From positions 1 through 36,357 of the forward strand of contig NZ_VKHP01000067.1 in NCBI RefSeq assembly GCF_010811875.1: a DNA stretch of 36,357 nt, read 5' to 3'. Under the pieces are notes generated by a model that saw only the letters and a program-made list of their open reading frames with translations, was not told the origin of the DNA and ran no database searches. The DNA is from Bradyrhizobium uaiense. GTDB taxonomy: Bacteria; Pseudomonadota; Alphaproteobacteria; Rhizobiales; Xanthobacteraceae. Made by a program: the position numbers and the translations under genes. Of the stretch, positions 23,439 to 34,102 are shown one piece after another (within the stretch, counting starts at the first letter, position 1; the number at the start of each line of letters is the position of its first letter).

Positions 23439-24023
23439 TCAATGCGCAGCCTGCTGCTTGGCCCCTTCGATCGAGTCATTCGACAGCTTGTCGACGAGGG
23501 CGATGCCGATCGCCGACAGGATGAAGACGCAGTGGATGATGGTCTGCCACATCACGCCGGTCTCGGTGTAGGTGCTCTTGCCGGACGACAGCGCGCCCGC
23601 CTCGATGAAGGTGCGCAGCAGATGGATCGACGAGATGCCGATGATCGCCATCGCCAGCTTGATCTTCAGCACGCTGGCATTGACGTGGCTGAGCCATTCC
23701 GGCTCGTCCGGGTGCCCCTTCAGATTGAGCCGCGAGACGAAGGTCTCGTAGCCGCCGACGATCACCATCACCAGAAGGTTCGAGATCATGACGACGTCGA
23801 TCAGGCCGAGGACGGCGAGCATGATCTGCTGCTCGCTGAAATCGAAGGCATGGGCGAACAGGTGCCACAGCTCCTTCAGGAACAGCACGACGTAGACGCC
23901 CTGGGCGATGATGAGGCCGACATAGAGCGGCAATTGCAGCCAGCGCGATCCGAAGATCAGCATGGGAACGGGACGCAGCGACCGGCCCTTGGAGCGGGCG
24001 GGCGCGTCTGAGATAGCGGACAT
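23439..24023 (-). CDS. UPF0114 (YqhA-like, TIGR00645) inner-membrane protein
   Basis: 194 aa. Four hydrophobic segments: PLYVGLIIAQGVYVVLFLKE, MLAVLGLIDVVMISNLLVMV, LKIKLAMAIIGISSIHLL and MWQTIIHCVFILSAIGIALV. The middle motif IVGGYETFVSRLNLKGHPDE, then PEWLSHVNA, is diagnostic for the family. Function is unknown. It is followed 75 bp later by the MltB-type gene on the same strand. Confidence 0.88.
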   Translation of the reverse strand: MSAISDAPARSKGRSLRPVPMLIFGSRWLQLPLYVGLIIAQGVYVVLFLKELWHLFAHAFDFSEQQIMLAVLGLIDVVMISNLLVMVIVGGYETFVSRLNLKGHPDEPEWLSHVNASVLKIKLAMAIIGISSIHLLRTFIEAGALSSGKSTYTETGVMWQTIIHCVFILSAIGIALVDKLSNDSIEGAKQQAAH

Positions 24024-24169
24024 GTTGGAGTGCTCGCAGGATTCGATTTGCGGGGAGCGCTCTATCTACGCAATCCCGCGCGCTTGAAAAGCGACAACTG
24101 GCCGCAGATTGCGCCGCGATGCCGTCACGATCCTGCAAATTTGCGCGTGGTGATGCGCGCTCTATTCAC

Positions 24170-24202
24170 CCGTCATGCCCGGCCTTGTGCCGGGCATGAC
24201 GG
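24170..24202. repeat. Perfect hairpin downstream of ettA (REP-like)
   Basis: CCGTCATGCCCGGC, loop CTTGT, GCCGGGCATGACGG: a 14-bp perfect stem 9 bp after the ettA stop. Dyads of this type occur in many copies in Bradyrhizobium. It can act as an mRNA end or terminator without a T-run. Confidence 0.7.
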
Positions 24203-24211
24203 TGTCTCAAA

Positions 24212-25861
<1,650 letters not shown>

Positions 25862-26134
25862 CCGCTGTCCCTGGAATTGATCCGATTTGTGGAAATTTTG
25901 CTGCCGCCGATGTAACGGCCGGCCCCCGAAAGCGCAACCGCGGGGCTCGCGTTTTCCATCCGTTCACCACGTTCCGTCCATTCACCACGGGTGATTACGG
26001 GTTCGCGACCATGTGTGCGCCGAATCACGACAATTGAAACCATCTTTTAATAAATCAGGCCAAAACTCGTTCTCAACGCCGAAAAACGGCGAATTTCGCG
26101 GCAGAACCGCGACCAAAACAGTTGAGGCCACGTC

Positions 26135-26386
26135 ATGGCTACCATCATTTCAGCACCTCTTTCGCGCCCGGCGATCAAGGGCGAGGCGACGCTGTTCGCC
26201 GAATTCCGTACCTTCTGGCGGGCCTTCGCTGCCAAGGCTTTCAATCCCTACCGTCCGGAACTGCACTATATGCGCGGCCCCGGCCCGGCCTGCCGTGCCA
26301 AGCAGATGGCGCTGTCGCCGGCGGTCCGATCGATGCTCGCCGATATCCGCACCGCGAAAGCGCAGAAGCCATCCCGCCCGGCGTGA
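26135..26386 (+). CDS. Small hypothetical protein
   Basis: 83 aa. Basic, with FAEFRTFWRAFAAKAFNPYR and SPAVRSMLADIRTAKAQKP. No signal peptide, no membrane segment and no recognised family. A GAGG lies about 10 bp before the ATG. It lies between ettA and a dehydrogenase gene, and the codon bias fits a real gene. Function unknown. Confidence 0.55.
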   Translation: MATIISAPLSRPAIKGEATLFAEFRTFWRAFAAKAFNPYRPELHYMRGPGPACRAKQMALSPAVRSMLADIRTAKAQKPSRPA

Positions 26387-26503
26387 CAACCGCCCTGATG
26401 TGAAAGCGCGGCCGCTTGCGCGCCTGCCGATTGCGCGCGACCATGACGGGCATCCCGACGGCTGATCTCCTGCCGTCGGCCTCACCCTGAATGGATCTTC
26501 CCG

Positions 26504-27466
26504 ATGACGCGGCTCCGCTGTGCAATCCTCGACGACTATTTCGACATCGCGCTTTCGTTGGCCGACTGGCCGGCGATCAAGGATCGCGTCGAGGTCACCG
26601 TGTTCGACAAGCCGTTTGCGAGCGAGGCGGAAGCGGCGGCGAAGCTCAGGGAATTCGAGATCGTCTGCGCGATGCGCGAGCGCACCCCGTTCCCGAAGAG
26701 CCTGTTCGATGCGCTGCCCAAGCTGAAGCTCCTGATCACGTCGGGCATGCGTAACGCCGCGATCGACATCGACGCCGCCAAGGCTAGCCAGGTGGTGCTG
26801 TGCGGCACCCAATACAGCCGCGATCCCACCGCGCCCCTGACCATGGGCCTGATCCTGGAATTGACCCGCGGCATCGGCCGCGAGAATGCGCGGATGCACG
26901 CCGGCGAGCCGTGGCAGAGCTTTGCCGGCGCCGAGATCGAAGGCAAGACGCTCGGCGTCATCGGTCTCGGCAAGCTCGGCAGCAAGGTCGCCGGCATGGC
27001 CAAGGTGTTCGGCATGAACGTCATCGCCTGGAGCCCCAACCTCACGCCGGAGAAGTGCAAGGAGGTCGGCGTCGGCTACGCCAGCAAGGACGAGCTGTTC
27101 GCGACATCAGACGTCATCACCATCCACGTCGTGCTGAGCCCGCGCTCCCGCGGACTGGTCGGCGCCGCCGATCTCGCGCGGATGAAACCACAGGCCTATC
27201 TCGTCAACACCGCGCGCGGACCGATCGTCGATGAGGATGCGCTGCTCGCGGCGCTGCGCGAGAAGAAGATTGCCGGCGCCGGCATCGACGTGTTCTCGGT
27301 CGAGCCGCTGCCGTCGGACCATCCGCTGCGCAAGCTCGACAATGTCGTGATCACGCCGCATCTCGGCTACGCGACGCGCGAGAGCCTGCAGGCGCACTAT
27401 CAGCAGATGGTCGCGTGCATCGATGCCTTCACCAAAGGCGACGAGCCGCCGCGGCGCCTCGCCTGA
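26504..27466 (+). CDS. D-isomer-specific 2-hydroxyacid dehydrogenase
   Basis: 320 aa. NAD-binding domain in LGVIGLGKLGSKVAGMAKVF (G-x-G-x-x-G). Catalytic Arg lies in NTARGPIVDEDAL, Glu in IDVFSVEPLP, and His in VITPHLGYATRESL. The two-domain order is that of phosphoglycerate dehydrogenase and formate dehydrogenase relatives. It reduces 2-oxo acids or oxidises D-2-hydroxy acids; the substrate is not fixed by sequence. A bidirectional terminator follows directly. Confidence 0.92.
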   Translation: MTRLRCAILDDYFDIALSLADWPAIKDRVEVTVFDKPFASEAEAAAKLREFEIVCAMRERTPFPKSLFDALPKLKLLITSGMRNAAIDIDAAKASQVVLCGTQYSRDPTAPLTMGLILELTRGIGRENARMHAGEPWQSFAGAEIEGKTLGVIGLGKLGSKVAGMAKVFGMNVIAWSPNLTPEKCKEVGVGYASKDELFATSDVITIHVVLSPRSRGLVGAADLARMKPQAYLVNTARGPIVDEDALLAALREKKIAGAGIDVFSVEPLPSDHPLRKLDNVVITPHLGYATRESLQAHYQQMVACIDAFTKGDEPPRRLA

Positions 27467-27487
27467 GACCGGCTGCTTGCGGCAACA

Positions 27488-27516
27488 AAAAAGGCGCGCT
27501 GTTGGCGCGCCTTTTT
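27488..27516. terminator. Bidirectional terminator between the dehydrogenase and the L,D-transpeptidase gene
   Basis: AAAAAGGCGCGC, loop TGTTG, GCGCGCCTTTTT: a 12-bp perfect stem with A and T tracts on either side, serving both convergent genes. Confidence 0.9.
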
Positions 27517-27537
27517 CAGGATGAGTTGCAGGTCGGG

Positions 27538-28770
27538 TTAGCGGACCGTCACCGGCGCCGGCAGCGGCTGCACCGAGGTCGGCTGCGTGCCGGGCAACGG
27601 CGCGGCCTGAGCCTGCGTCGGCGCGGGGGCCATCGGGTTCGGGGGCGGCGCGGCAGAAGCCGTCGTCGTTCCCGGGGCAGCGCCGCCGGGCAGCACGACC
27701 ACGCGGGTGCCGACCTTGGCGCGTTCAAACAGATCCGAGACGTCCTCGTTCAGCATGCCGATGCAGCCCGACGAGACGAATTTGCCGATGGTCGACGGCT
27801 GATTGGTGCCGTGAATGCGGTACACGGTCGAGCCGAGATACATCGCGCGGGCGCCGAGCGGGTTGCCGGGTCCGCCGGCCATGAAGCGCGGCAGATAGGG
27901 CTGACGCTCGATCATCTCGGTCGGCGGATGCCAATCCGGCCACTCGGCCTTGCGGGTGATCTTCTGCACGCCGGTCCAGGTGAAGCCGTCGCGGCCGACG
28001 CGAACGCCGTAACGGATCGCCCGACCGTTGCCGAGAATGTAGTAAAGATAGGTGTTCGGGGTATCGACGACGATGGTGCCTGCCGGCTCCTTGGTCGCGA
28101 ACGCCACTTCCTGACGACGCAGATTGGGCGCCAGTTGCGCCGGGGCGTCTTCCGGCTGCTCGTCCGGCGGCAGGGCTGCGATCTGCACCGGCTTGCCATT
28201 GGCACCGACCGGTGCCTGCTGCGACACGGCTCCGGTAATGCCCTCGGGCGGACGCATGCCGCCACGGTCGTCGCCATAGGAAACGCTGGCGGCGGGAACG
28301 CCGTTGTCGCGATTGGCTTGCTGCGCGCCCGGACGGTCGCCATAGATCACCGGCGGCGGCCCCATCGGCCGGCCATAGCGCGGATCATCGGGCGACATCA
28401 CCGGGCCAGTCGGCGCACCACGGTCGGAATAGACCGGAGCATTCATCGGCCGGCCATAACGCGGATCGTCGGGCGACATCACCGGACCGGTCGGGGCACC
28501 GCGATCGGAATAGACCGGCGGACGGCCATAGCGCGGGTCGTTCGGCGACGTCACCGGGCCGGGCGGCGGCAATGCAGTCGAATCCTGCGGCCCTTCATCG
28601 TCATTGAGCGCGTCGAAATCCGGCATGCTGCCCTGGGGGTAGGGCTGGGGCGCCGTCGAATAGGCGGGACCCTGGGGAGCCGGATAACCCTGCTGCGCAT
28701 GCGCGAGCGAGGTTCCTGCCACGCCGAGAGCCGCGGCAGCGCAAATCGTCAGAATGCGGTTGATCATCAT
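27538..28770 (-). CDS. L,D-transpeptidase (YkuD family) with a repetitive Pro-rich linker
   Basis: 410 aa. Signal peptide at residues 2 to about 25 (MINRILTICAAAALGVAGTS, then LAHAQQ). A Pro/Asp/Arg/Tyr-rich region follows with three near-identical units of the form GPVMSPDDPRYGRP plus PVYSDRGAPT. The YkuD domain covers about residues 200-360, ending in HGTNQPSTIGKFVSSGCIGM with the catalytic Cys in SSGCIGM. A Pro/Ala-rich tail closes. It makes 3-3 cross-links in peptidoglycan or links outer-membrane proteins to it. ATG 28770 (or 28767) starts the signal peptide. Confidence 0.93.
   Translation of the reverse strand: MMINRILTICAAAALGVAGTSLAHAQQGYPAPQGPAYSTAPQPYPQGSMPDFDALNDDEGPQDSTALPPPGPVTSPNDPRYGRPPVYSDRGAPTGPVMSPDDPRYGRPMNAPVYSDRGAPTGPVMSPDDPRYGRPMGPPPVIYGDRPGAQQANRDNGVPAASVSYGDDRGGMRPPEGITGAVSQQAPVGANGKPVQIAALPPDEQPEDAPAQLAPNLRRQEVAFATKEPAGTIVVDTPNTYLYYILGNGRAIRYGVRVGRDGFTWTGVQKITRKAEWPDWHPPTEMIERQPYLPRFMAGGPGNPLGARAMYLGSTVYRIHGTNQPSTIGKFVSSGCIGMLNEDVSDLFERAKVGTRVVVLPGGAAPGTTTASAAPPPNPMAPAPTQAQAAPLPGTQPTSVQPLPAPVTVR
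28375..28560. repeat. Tandem in-gene repeat in the L,D-transpeptidase linker
   Basis: Three imperfect DNA units of about 70-80 bp encode the PRYGRP and VYSDRGAP segments of the linker. The two right-hand units match best (CGGCGCACC or CGGGGCACC around CGGTCGGAATAGACCGG). Unit number may vary between strains. Confidence 0.65.
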
Positions 28771-29094
28771 TGCTCTGTTATAGTCCCCAAGCCACACCGG
28801 ACTGTTAACGGCCCAATGCAGGAAGATAGCGGCGCATTCAAGACAGATCCGCGAAACCCGGGCCATTTCGGGCATTTGTGATTGGCGGCACCGCTGCGGC
28901 AAAGATGTCTCATGGGTCGGGAATGTTTGTCCACATGCCCAAAGTCATCAATCTCCCGCATTTTGTAACAAACAGTCTCCGGGGTTGCGATATCGTGGAA
29001 TCGGCCTGATTCGCGCTCGCGACCCGGCTTTCTTGTGTGGTCACCGCGTTCCCTCGATATCGACACCCTCCCGTAGAAGGGGGAACCCGCGCCC
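28771..29094. other. Intergenic region between divergent genes
   Basis: 324 bases carrying the upstream regions of the L,D-transpeptidase (minus) and of the Pro/Ala-rich anchored protein (plus). GAAGGGGGAA before 29095 is the ribosome-binding site of the latter. No gene, long repeat or clear operator is seen. Confidence 0.4.
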
Positions 29095-29922
29095 ATGCTT
29101 CCCGGCCTTCGTTTCCTGCTCGCTGCGGTCGTGCTGGCGACCTCGCTTCTGGTGTTTGGGCTGGGAGCCGCCGCGCTGTTTCGTGCGGCGCATGAGGAAT
29201 TCGCCAACATTCCGACTCGCCGGGCACCGCCCGAGCCGCAGTTCGCGCAGCAACCCGAGGCCCCGCCGGTGCTTGCCATGGTGCGGGTCGACCCGGCGGC
29301 TGCGGACAAGGTGGTGACCGATACTCCGGTACCCGCAATCCCGGCTGCGACCGAGCCGGCCGCGCCCGCCGAGGCCTCTCCCGCTGCGGAGCCGGAGAGG
29401 CTCGCCGCCGTAAAGTCGGACGACCCGTCCCCACCCGCCTTGCCGAGACCGGAAGCCCAAGTTGTGGAGGCGCCCGCACCGGCGCCATCAGCAGAGGCTG
29501 CTCAGCCGCCGCTCGCTGATCCGGCACCGGTATCGCAGCCGGCACCGGCTGCGGCCGAAACCGCACCGGCCGCCGCTGAGCCCAAGGTCGCCGCAGTGAC
29601 CGATCCGCCCGCCGCAACCAGCGAACCCGCACCGGCTGCACCGGCGCCAGCCATGATTGCACCGGAGCCGGCACCGCCGTCACCCGAGACCATCGCGGCC
29701 GCGACCAGAATCGCGACGCTGGGCGGACCGGAAGTTGTCGTCGAAGCCCCGGCGGCGCCAAAGGCCACCGAGGCGAAGAAGCCGGAGCGCAATGCGACCA
29801 GCAAGGCCGAGCGCCGCAAGGAGCGACGGCGGATTGTCCGCGCGCGCCCGGTTCGGCAGGTCATGCAGCAGCAGATCGATCCGTTCGGTCAGACCACCCT
29901 GGTGCCGGTCACGCGGCGCTAG
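29095..29922 (+). CDS. Membrane-anchored Ala/Pro/Glu-rich protein
   Basis: 275 aa. An N-terminal hydrophobic anchor (LLAAVVLATSLLVFGLGAAA) is followed by a long low-complexity part of Ala, Pro, Glu and Val (about 40-225), then a basic end (KAERRKERRRIVRARPVRQV and FGQTTLVPVTRR). The layout suggests one end in the membrane and a disordered stalk in the periplasm, as in TonB-like or cell-wall-spanning proteins. No catalytic domain is seen. It is convergent with sseA with only 10 bp between stops. Confidence 0.75.
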   Translation: MLPGLRFLLAAVVLATSLLVFGLGAAALFRAAHEEFANIPTRRAPPEPQFAQQPEAPPVLAMVRVDPAAADKVVTDTPVPAIPAATEPAAPAEASPAAEPERLAAVKSDDPSPPALPRPEAQVVEAPAPAPSAEAAQPPLADPAPVSQPAPAAAETAPAAAEPKVAAVTDPPAATSEPAPAAPAPAMIAPEPAPPSPETIAAATRIATLGGPEVVVEAPAAPKATEAKKPERNATSKAERRKERRRIVRARPVRQVMQQQIDPFGQTTLVPVTRR

Positions 29923-29932
29923 AATTTAAGCC

Positions 29933-30790
29933 TCAGGCCGGGCCGGTCGCGATCGGCGGGCCGCTCGCCTGTCCCCATTCCGACCACGAGCCGTCATAGA
30001 GCGCGGTGTCGGTGACGCCGATCCGGTAGAGCGCCAGCGTCAGCACGCCGGCCGACACGCCCGAGCCACAGCTTGTCACGATCGGCGCATCGAGCTGCAC
30101 GCCGGCCCCCGTGAACGATTTGCGGAGATCGTCAAGCGGCTTCATCTCGCCGGTCGCAGCATCGAACAGCTGGTTGTAGGGCACGTTGCGGGCGCCCGGG
30201 ATATGACCGGCGCGAATACCCGGCCGCGGCTCCGGCGCACGGCCCTCGAAGCGCTCGGCAGCACGCGCATCGATCACCTGCTCCTTGCGGCTTTCGACAT
30301 TGGCGATCATCTGCTCGATGCTGCGCACGCGCTTCGGATCGTAGCTCGCCTTGAACGTCGCAGGCTTAGGCTTCACCTCGCCGCTCTCGACCGCCCTGCC
30401 CTCGGCGCGCCACTTCTTCAGACCGCCGTTGAGAATGCGCACGTTGCGATGGCCATAGGACAGGAACATCCACCAGGCGCGCGGTGCGGCAACCCAGCCG
30501 CCGGAATCATAGACCACGACGGTGTCGGCATTGCTGATGCCTAGCCCGCCGATGTCGCGGCCGAACTGCTCGGCGCTCGGAAACATATGCGGCAGCGGAT
30601 TGGAATGATCGGACACCGCACCGACGTCGAAGAACACCGCGCCGGGCAGATGCGCGGCGAGATAGTCATCCTTCGGCAGCGGCAGTACGCCCGGCAGCTT
30701 GAAGGTTGCGTCGAGCACCTTGACGTTGGCATCGCCGCGATGCGCAGCCAGCCATTCGGTCGAAACGAGCGGATCGTCGGCAACGGTCAT
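29933..30790 (-). CDS. sseA: 3-mercaptopyruvate/thiosulfate sulfurtransferase, two rhodanese domains
   Basis: 285 aa. N-terminal inactive rhodanese (VSTEWLAAHRGDANVKVLDA and HLPGAVFFDVGAVSD) and C-terminal active rhodanese (IDARAAERFEGRAPEPRPGI and GHIPGARNVPYN). The active Cys is at about residue 241 in TSCGSGVSA; the C-G-S-G-V-S/T loop is typical of mercaptopyruvate sulfurtransferase, which transfers sulfur from 3-mercaptopyruvate. A single-domain rhodanese gene is 28 bp upstream on the same strand. Confidence 0.93.
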   Translation of the reverse strand: MTVADDPLVSTEWLAAHRGDANVKVLDATFKLPGVLPLPKDDYLAAHLPGAVFFDVGAVSDHSNPLPHMFPSAEQFGRDIGGLGISNADTVVVYDSGGWVAAPRAWWMFLSYGHRNVRILNGGLKKWRAEGRAVESGEVKPKPATFKASYDPKRVRSIEQMIANVESRKEQVIDARAAERFEGRAPEPRPGIRAGHIPGARNVPYNQLFDAATGEMKPLDDLRKSFTGAGVQLDAPIVTSCGSGVSAGVLTLALYRIGVTDTALYDGSWSEWGQASGPPIATGPA

Positions 30791-30818
30791 GATCTGATGT
30801 CCTTACGGGCTTGGGGCG

Positions 30819-31232
30819 TCAGCCCTTCTTCTTCGGCTCCCAAGCCTCGATCGGACCACCGGCCTCGCGCCAGGCGGCGAAGCCACCGCCCATATGCGCG
30901 ACCGGCTTCAAGCCCATGTCCTTCGCGGTCTTGGCGGCGAGCGCCGAGCGCAGGCCGCCGGCGCAATGGAAGATGAACTTCTTGTCTTCCTGGAAGATCG
31001 GCTTGGCATAGGGGCTGTTCGGATCGATCCAGAACTCGAGCATGCCACGGGTGCAGGAGAACGAGCCCGGGATCTTGCCGTCGCGCTCGATCTCGCGGGG
31101 ATCGCGGATGTCGACGATGACGACGTCGTTCTTGCCGATCATCGTGATCGCATCGGCCGCGCTGATGGTCTCGATCTCGGCATTGGCCTCGTCGATCATC
31201 ACCTTGATGCCGCGGTGGATGTTCTGGGGCAT
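30819..31232 (-). CDS. Single-domain rhodanese
   Basis: 137 aa. The rhodanese fold has VVIVDIRDPREIERDGKIPG, and the active-site loop FHCAGGLRSALAAKT with Cys at about residue 90. The C-terminal MGGGFAAWREAGGPIE is typical. It transfers sulfane sulfur. An in-frame TTG six bases upstream is a less likely start; GAGGGAG precedes the ATG. It probably shares a transcript with sseA just downstream. Confidence 0.9.
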   Translation of the reverse strand: MPQNIHRGIKVMIDEANAEIETISAADAITMIGKNDVVIVDIRDPREIERDGKIPGSFSCTRGMLEFWIDPNSPYAKPIFQEDKKFIFHCAGGLRSALAAKTAKDMGLKPVAHMGGGFAAWREAGGPIEAWEPKKKG

Positions 31233-31260
31233 GGACAACTCCCTCGCTTTTTGTTGTTGG

Positions 31261-31354
31261 TCATTCCGGGATGTTCCAAAGGACCAGACCCGGAATCTCG
31301 AGATTCCCCGATGCGCAATTGCGCATCTGAGGTTCGCTTCGCGCCCCGGAATGA
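31261..31354. repeat. Palindromic intergenic repeat, family C
   Basis: Bounded by TCATTCCGGG and CCCGGAATGA. Inside are a CCCGGAATCTCGAGATTCC segment and an 18-bp perfect palindrome GATGCGCAATTGCGCATC (31310-31327). It fills most of the gap between the rhodanese and the VWA gene. A single copy is seen here; the form is common in Bradyrhizobium. Confidence 0.75.
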
Positions 31355-31359
31355 CGAGG

Positions 31360-32535
31360 TCAGCGCACCAGCTCCCTCATCGCGTTCTCAAGACCCTCGA
31401 TCGTGATCGGATACATGCGCTCGGAGAACAGGCGGCGGATGATGGTGGTCGATTCCGAATAGTCCCAGTGCTTCTGCGCCACCGGATTGAGCCACACCGC
31501 GTGCGGATAGGTTCGGGTGATGCGGTCGATCCAGACCGAGCCGGCCTCTTCGTTGACATGCTCGACCGAGCCGCCGGGAACCATGATCTCGTAAGGCGAC
31601 ATCGAGGCGTCGCCGACGAACACCACCTTGTAGTCGTGCGGATACTTGTGCAGCACGTCCCAGGTCGGCGTGCGATCGGTGAAGCGCCGCTTGTTCTGCT
31701 TCCAGACGCCTTCATAGAGGCAGTTGTGGAAGTAGAAATATTCCATGTGCTTGAATTCGCTCTTGGCGGCCGAGAACAGTTCCTCGACCTGCTCGATATG
31801 CGAATCCATCGAGCCGCCGATATCGAAGAACACCAGCACCTTGACCGCGTTGCGCCGCTCGGGGCGCATGTGCACGTCGAGATAGCCGTGGTTGGCGGTC
31901 TCCTTGATCGTGGTGTCGAGGTCGAGCTCGTCGGGCGCGCCGGTGCGCGCGAACTTGCGCAGCCGCCGCAGCGCGACCTTGATGTTGCGGATGCCGAGCT
32001 CGACGTTGCCGTCGAGATCCTTGAACTCGCGCTTGTCCCACACCTTCACGGCGCGGTTGTTGCGGTTCTTCTCCTGCCCGATGCGCACGCCTTCGGGATT
32101 GTAGCCGTGGGCGCCGAAGGGCGAGGTGCCGGCGGTGCCGATCCACTTGCTGCCGCCCTGGTGACGGCCCTTTTGTTCCTCGAGCCGCTTCTTCAAGGTC
32201 TCCATGAGCTTGTCCCAGCCCATGGCCTCGATCTGCTTCTTCTCTTCCTCGGTGAGATATTTCTCGGCGAGCTTCTTCAGCCACTCCTCGGGGATCTCCG
32301 CCTTGCCCATGGCGTCGAGCAGGCTCTCGAGCCCCTTGAACACGGTGCCGAACACGCGGTCGAACTTGTCGAGATTGCGCTCATCCTTCACCAGGGCGGC
32401 GCGCGACAAATAATAGAAGTTCTCGACCGACTGTTCGGCGAGATCGGCGTCAAGCGCTTCCATCAAGGTCAGATATTCCCGTAGCGTCACGGGGACCTGG
32501 GCGTCGCGCAGCGATGTGAAGAACTGCAGGAACAT
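31360..32535 (-). CDS. CoxE-like VWA-domain protein
   Basis: 391 aa. The N-terminal half is helical (LREYLTLMEALDADLAEQSV and so on). The C-terminal part, from about residue 235, is a von Willebrand A domain with a MIDAS motif DIGGSMD and later VGDASMSPYE. Family members (CoxE, YehP-like) act with MoxR-type AAA+ ATPases such as CoxD to mature or insert metal in enzymes. A MoxR gene lies divergently about 0.6 kb away. No cox structural genes are in the window, so the client is unknown. Confidence 0.9.
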   Translation of the reverse strand: MFLQFFTSLRDAQVPVTLREYLTLMEALDADLAEQSVENFYYLSRAALVKDERNLDKFDRVFGTVFKGLESLLDAMGKAEIPEEWLKKLAEKYLTEEEKKQIEAMGWDKLMETLKKRLEEQKGRHQGGSKWIGTAGTSPFGAHGYNPEGVRIGQEKNRNNRAVKVWDKREFKDLDGNVELGIRNIKVALRRLRKFARTGAPDELDLDTTIKETANHGYLDVHMRPERRNAVKVLVFFDIGGSMDSHIEQVEELFSAAKSEFKHMEYFYFHNCLYEGVWKQNKRRFTDRTPTWDVLHKYPHDYKVVFVGDASMSPYEIMVPGGSVEHVNEEAGSVWIDRITRTYPHAVWLNPVAQKHWDYSESTTIIRRLFSERMYPITIEGLENAMRELVR

Positions 32536-32818
32536 GACTATCTAGATCGCCCGCGGGACCGGTGCCGTCAAGGGGCCGAGCCATGCCGAGACCGGCGATC
32601 CGCCTTGATTTGGCCCCGCGCGCCATGTCTTGCGGGGTCCACCCACGACGCCGGCCCCTTATCCGTGCGGCGATCATTCCGCGCGGCGGAAACATGACGG
32701 TCGACATTCCATGGGTACCGCGCCGTTCAGGGCACCGCTGCGCTGCGGAATCCGCCCTAGACCGCCCGGCTTTTTCAATTACAATTGCGCCTGACAAGAC
32801 ATTGGGCAGGACGTTTGA

Positions 32819-33064
32819 ATGGGCATCATTGCAGCACTGGTGATCGGTGCGATTGCAGGCTGGCTCGCTGGGCAGATCGTGCGCGGCGCGGGCTTCGGGC
32901 TGATCGGCAACATCGTTGTCGGCATCATCGGCGCGCTGGTTGCGAGCTGGCTGTTGCCGCAACTCGGCATCAGCCTCGGCGGCAGCGCGATCCGCGACAT
33001 CGTCAATGCGACCATCGGCGCCGTCGTCGTGCTGGTGATCCTGTCGCTGATCAGGCGAGCCTGA
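32819..33064 (+). CDS. GlsB/YeaQ/YmgE family small membrane protein
   Basis: 81 aa. Three hydrophobic segments: IAALVIGAIAGWLAGQIVRG, LIGNIVVGIIGALVASWLLP and IVNATIGAVVVLVILSLIRR, with Gly-rich faces. This is the transglycosylase-associated family, induced by stress in many bacteria; the mechanism is unknown. It lies between the VWA and MoxR genes. Confidence 0.92.
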   Translation: MGIIAALVIGAIAGWLAGQIVRGAGFGLIGNIVVGIIGALVASWLLPQLGISLGGSAIRDIVNATIGAVVVLVILSLIRRA

Positions 33065-33169
33065 TCGAACAATTTCCATTTCCGACGGCCGCTGCGAGAG
33101 CGGTCGTTTCATGTCGAGGCCCAAGGTGAGACCCATGCGGCCGACGAACGAAGCAAGGCAAACAGATAG

Positions 33170-34012
<843 letters not shown>

Positions 34013-34027
34013 TTTCGAGATTGGCAG

Positions 34028-34051
34028 ACGCCGGGGCGATGGCCCCGGCGT
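34028..34051 (+). terminator. Intrinsic terminator after the MoxR gene
   Basis: ACGCCGGGGC, loop GATG, GCCCCGGCGT, then TTTGTTT: a 10-bp stem and a T-rich tail, 16 bp after the stop. Confidence 0.88.
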
Positions 34052-34102
34052 TTTGTTTCTGTAGCTCAACAAGCAATCCAACAAACAAGAAGACCAGGGA
34101 AG

